From contig CAMIFC010000005.1 in the NCBI GenBank assembly GCA_946220775.1, forward strand, positions 27,611 to 91,610: DNA of 64,000 nt, in the 5' to 3' direction. A program made the translations under genes and the position numbers. How positions within the stretch are numbered: position 1 is the stretch's first letter; each line of letters opens with the position of its first letter. Below, piece after piece: positions 62,404 to 64,000 of this stretch. The DNA comes from an uncultured Corynebacterium sp. (GTDB lineage: Bacteria; Actinomycetota; Actinomycetes; Mycobacteriales; Mycobacteriaceae). The notes beneath the pieces were generated by a model, which worked only from the letters and a program-made list of their open reading frames with translations, made no database searches and had not been told where the DNA came from.

Positions 62404-64000
62404 TTGGAAAGCACCAACAATTCCCGTCGGTGGCGTTCAGACACCGACCGGGCAACCGGGACACAATCCTGGTGGAAGAGAATTTCGGCGGTTCTGATGG
62501 CTGCAGTGCTGGCCATCGCTGGCGCCGTCATCTCCCCGAGTGCGGCGAATGCGCTTGAAGGTGGGTATGACGATAAGTACACGGCGTACATGGAGCCGGA
62601 GTATTTTGGCGCTGCTCATCCCGGGACGCTCTCCCAGCCGATCGTGGTTCAGGGCTACGATAAGTGGGAAACCTTTGACGGCGCGGCCATTGCATTCTGC
62701 TTCAATGAGACCAAGAGCCTGCCACCGTCGGGTGGGCTGCTCAATCAAGGTGGGCATAACACGGACAAGTTGCCGGTGCTTACTCGTAAGCAAGCAGATG
62801 GCAACCTTCATCGGTATGCAGACAGTCCGCTGAACGGGGCCATTGACCGCCCAGTGATCAACATCATTTACAACGCGGATCGTGTCGGTCACCACTATGG
62901 CCTGCAGGATTGGGAAATCAACATGGTTACCCAGCAGGCGATCTGGCACTTCACTGACTCGGAGAACTCGGGGAAGGGGGAGATTTCTGACTTCAACCAG
63001 GCACAAAACGCTGCTTACATCACTTTGATGGGCGGGCAGGTTCAGGATGGTCCTGGCTTGATCGAGGCACCTAGCAATGTCGTCTTGGATATCTACGAAT
63101 CGGACCAGTCGATTATTTCTACTGAAGGGAAGCCCTACCAGAACCTGCTGAGTACGACCCTTCGTGAGACCCCTGACTTTGAGGAGATTACTCCAAGCCT
63201 GAAGACCTTTGCTCACGGCCAGACCGAGGATGACAAGACCATCGGTGCTGAGGGTGGCACGATCAATGACGTCGTTACCTACTCCGGCCTGGACACTTCG
63301 AAGGAATACACCATCGAAGGTGAACTGATGGTTCGCGGCGAAAACGGTGAAGCGGAGTCAACTGGTATCACCGGTAAGACCGAGGCATTCACGCCGGAGG
63401 CTCACCTCGGTAAGAAGACCGTTGAGTTCGAGCTGACTGCAGAGCAGGCCGCAAAGTATGCAGGCAAGACCCTTGTGGTTTTCGAAACCTTGAAGTCCGG
63501 TGGCGAAGAAGTCGCCACGCACCACGACATCAAAGATGAAGACCAGGCGATGACCGTTGAAGAGGGCGAGACTCCGGAGGCTTCGTTGAAGACGTCGGCT
63601 CGTGATCAGGCTGATGATGACAAGGTGTTGGCTGCTGAGGGTGGTGTGATTGTTGATGCGGTGACCTATGAGGGGTTGACTGTTGGTCAGGAGTACACCG
63701 TCAAGGGTGAGCTGCAGGAACGTCAGGCTGATGGTACGGCGAAGGCGACCGGCATTGTTGGGGAGGCGACGTTTACCCCGGAGTCGGAGAACGGCACTGT
63801 TGAGGTGGAGTTCGAGGTTCCGGCTGGTTATGCGGGTAAGACGTTGGTTGTCTTCGAGAAGGTGTTTGATGCTGAGGGCAATGTTGTTGCTTCGCATGAG
63901 GACATTGACGATAAGGAGCAGACTGTCACGGTCGAAGACGAGGAGGAGACTCCGGAGGCTTCGTTGAAGACGTCGGCTCGTGATCAGGCTGATGATGACA
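62404..64000 (+). CDS. Thioester-domain, VaFE-repeat surface protein (partial)
   Basis: Starts at TTG 62404 behind AAGGAAGGG (62388-62396); runs off the window (at least 532 residues). Basic N-terminus, signal peptide SAVLMAAVLAIAGAVISPSAANA, then a thioester domain: Cys99 in FCFNET and TQQAIWHF (T176-Q177) as the expected partner Gln, which could form a covalent link to host surface amines. Next come repeats of about 125 residues of the SLKTxAxxQxxDDKxxxAEGGxxxD type, ending ...GKTLVVFExL (VaFE). At least two full repeats and the start of a third. The end with a sortase signal is outside the window. Confidence 0.85.
   Translation, partial: MESTNNSRRWRSDTDRATGTQSWWKRISAVLMAAVLAIAGAVISPSAANALEGGYDDKYTAYMEPEYFGAAHPGTLSQPIVVQGYDKWETFDGAAIAFCFNETKSLPPSGGLLNQGGHNTDKLPVLTRKQADGNLHRYADSPLNGAIDRPVINIIYNADRVGHHYGLQDWEINMVTQQAIWHFTDSENSGKGEISDFNQAQNAAYITLMGGQVQDGPGLIEAPSNVVLDIYESDQSIISTEGKPYQNLLSTTLRETPDFEEITPSLKTFAHGQTEDDKTIGAEGGTINDVVTYSGLDTSKEYTIEGELMVRGENGEAESTGITGKTEAFTPEAHLGKKTVEFELTAEQAAKYAGKTLVVFETLKSGGEEVATHHDIKDEDQAMTVEEGETPEASLKTSARDQADDDKVLAAEGGVIVDAVTYEGLTVGQEYTVKGELQERQADGTAKATGIVGEATFTPESENGTVEVEFEVPAGYAGKTLVVFEKVFDAEGNVVASHEDIDDKEQTVTVEDEEETPEASLKTSARDQADDD
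63568..63622 (+). repeat. 55-bp exact direct repeat, copy 1
   Basis: Identical to 63946-64000, 378 bp apart (126 codons), marking the start of consecutive VaFE repeats. Identity at DNA level shows recent duplication or gene conversion. Confidence 0.9.
63946..64000 (+). repeat. 55-bp exact direct repeat, copy 2
   Basis: Second copy, truncated by the window end; further copies are expected beyond it. Confidence 0.9.

Noticed and set aside
63568..64000. CRISPR-like direct repeats
   Set aside because: The repeats are in-frame protein repeats of 126 codons with no short spacers.

Overview
The window looks like a chromosomal segment of a high-GC Actinobacterium, most likely Corynebacterium. The main reasons are a conserved block hrcA-dnaJ-rsmE-phoH-ybeY-CNNM/CBS-era-recO-uppS, then zur and glyS, an S-(hydroxymethyl)mycothiol-dehydrogenase-like gene paired with a metallo-beta-lactamase gene, a 6C RNA, and copA with csoR. 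A lipophilic species of the jeikeium/urealyticum kind is possible, but the sequence alone does not fix the species.

Layout. 1-4.4 kb: end of a DegV-like gene, comEA, a frameshifted comEC, holA. 4.4-6.7 kb (minus): ADP-ribosylglycohydrolase, rpsT, a PemK-like protein. 6.8-8.7 kb: lepA. 8.9-17.5 kb: BASS transporter, phosphoesterase, two secreted or membrane proline-rich proteins, a TPP enzyme and an SNF2 helicase, the last two frameshifted. 17.5-19.95 kb: an AT-richer accessory pocket with an HTH protein and two tandem paralogous small proteins. 20-29 kb: 3-hydroxyacyl-CoA dehydrogenase, CsbD, ABC exporter, C-S lyase, esterase, M3 peptidase, small membrane proteins. 29-44.8 kb: fadD, hemW and the hrcA-to-VIT run. 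44.9-51.9 kb: zur, 6C RNA, glyS, a glutamate-synthase-like enzyme, YdcF, dgt. 51.9-64 kb: secreted RNase, GMC oxidoreductase broken by an amber codon, dnaG, mycothiol-linked dehydrogenase with an MBL hydrolase, copper operon copA-csoR, and the start of a thioester/VaFE-repeat surface protein.

Functionally this is mostly housekeeping: replication (holA, dnaG), translation (rpsT, lepA, glyS, era, ybeY, rsmE), proteostasis (hrcA, dnaJ), envelope (uppS, fadD) and metal homeostasis (zur, VIT, copA, csoR). The accessory content is the small island near 18-19.5 kb and the surface protein at the end.

The most striking unexplained signal is a short interspersed DNA motif, core TGGCGTCC on either strand, often with GG(T) before it and an A-rich tract after it. 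By eye I count about 47 exact cores. It falls in all reading frames, in both orientations, in non-conserved linkers, gene ends and intergenic DNA. That architecture resembles DNA uptake sequences or another genome-wide protein-binding site. A second signal is three very long intergenic hairpins with 27-28 bp arms of unrelated sequence. A third is three single-base frameshifts, all explained by one extra base in a homopolymer, which could be sequencing error or recent decay. No tRNA, rRNA, CRISPR array or intact transposase was seen.
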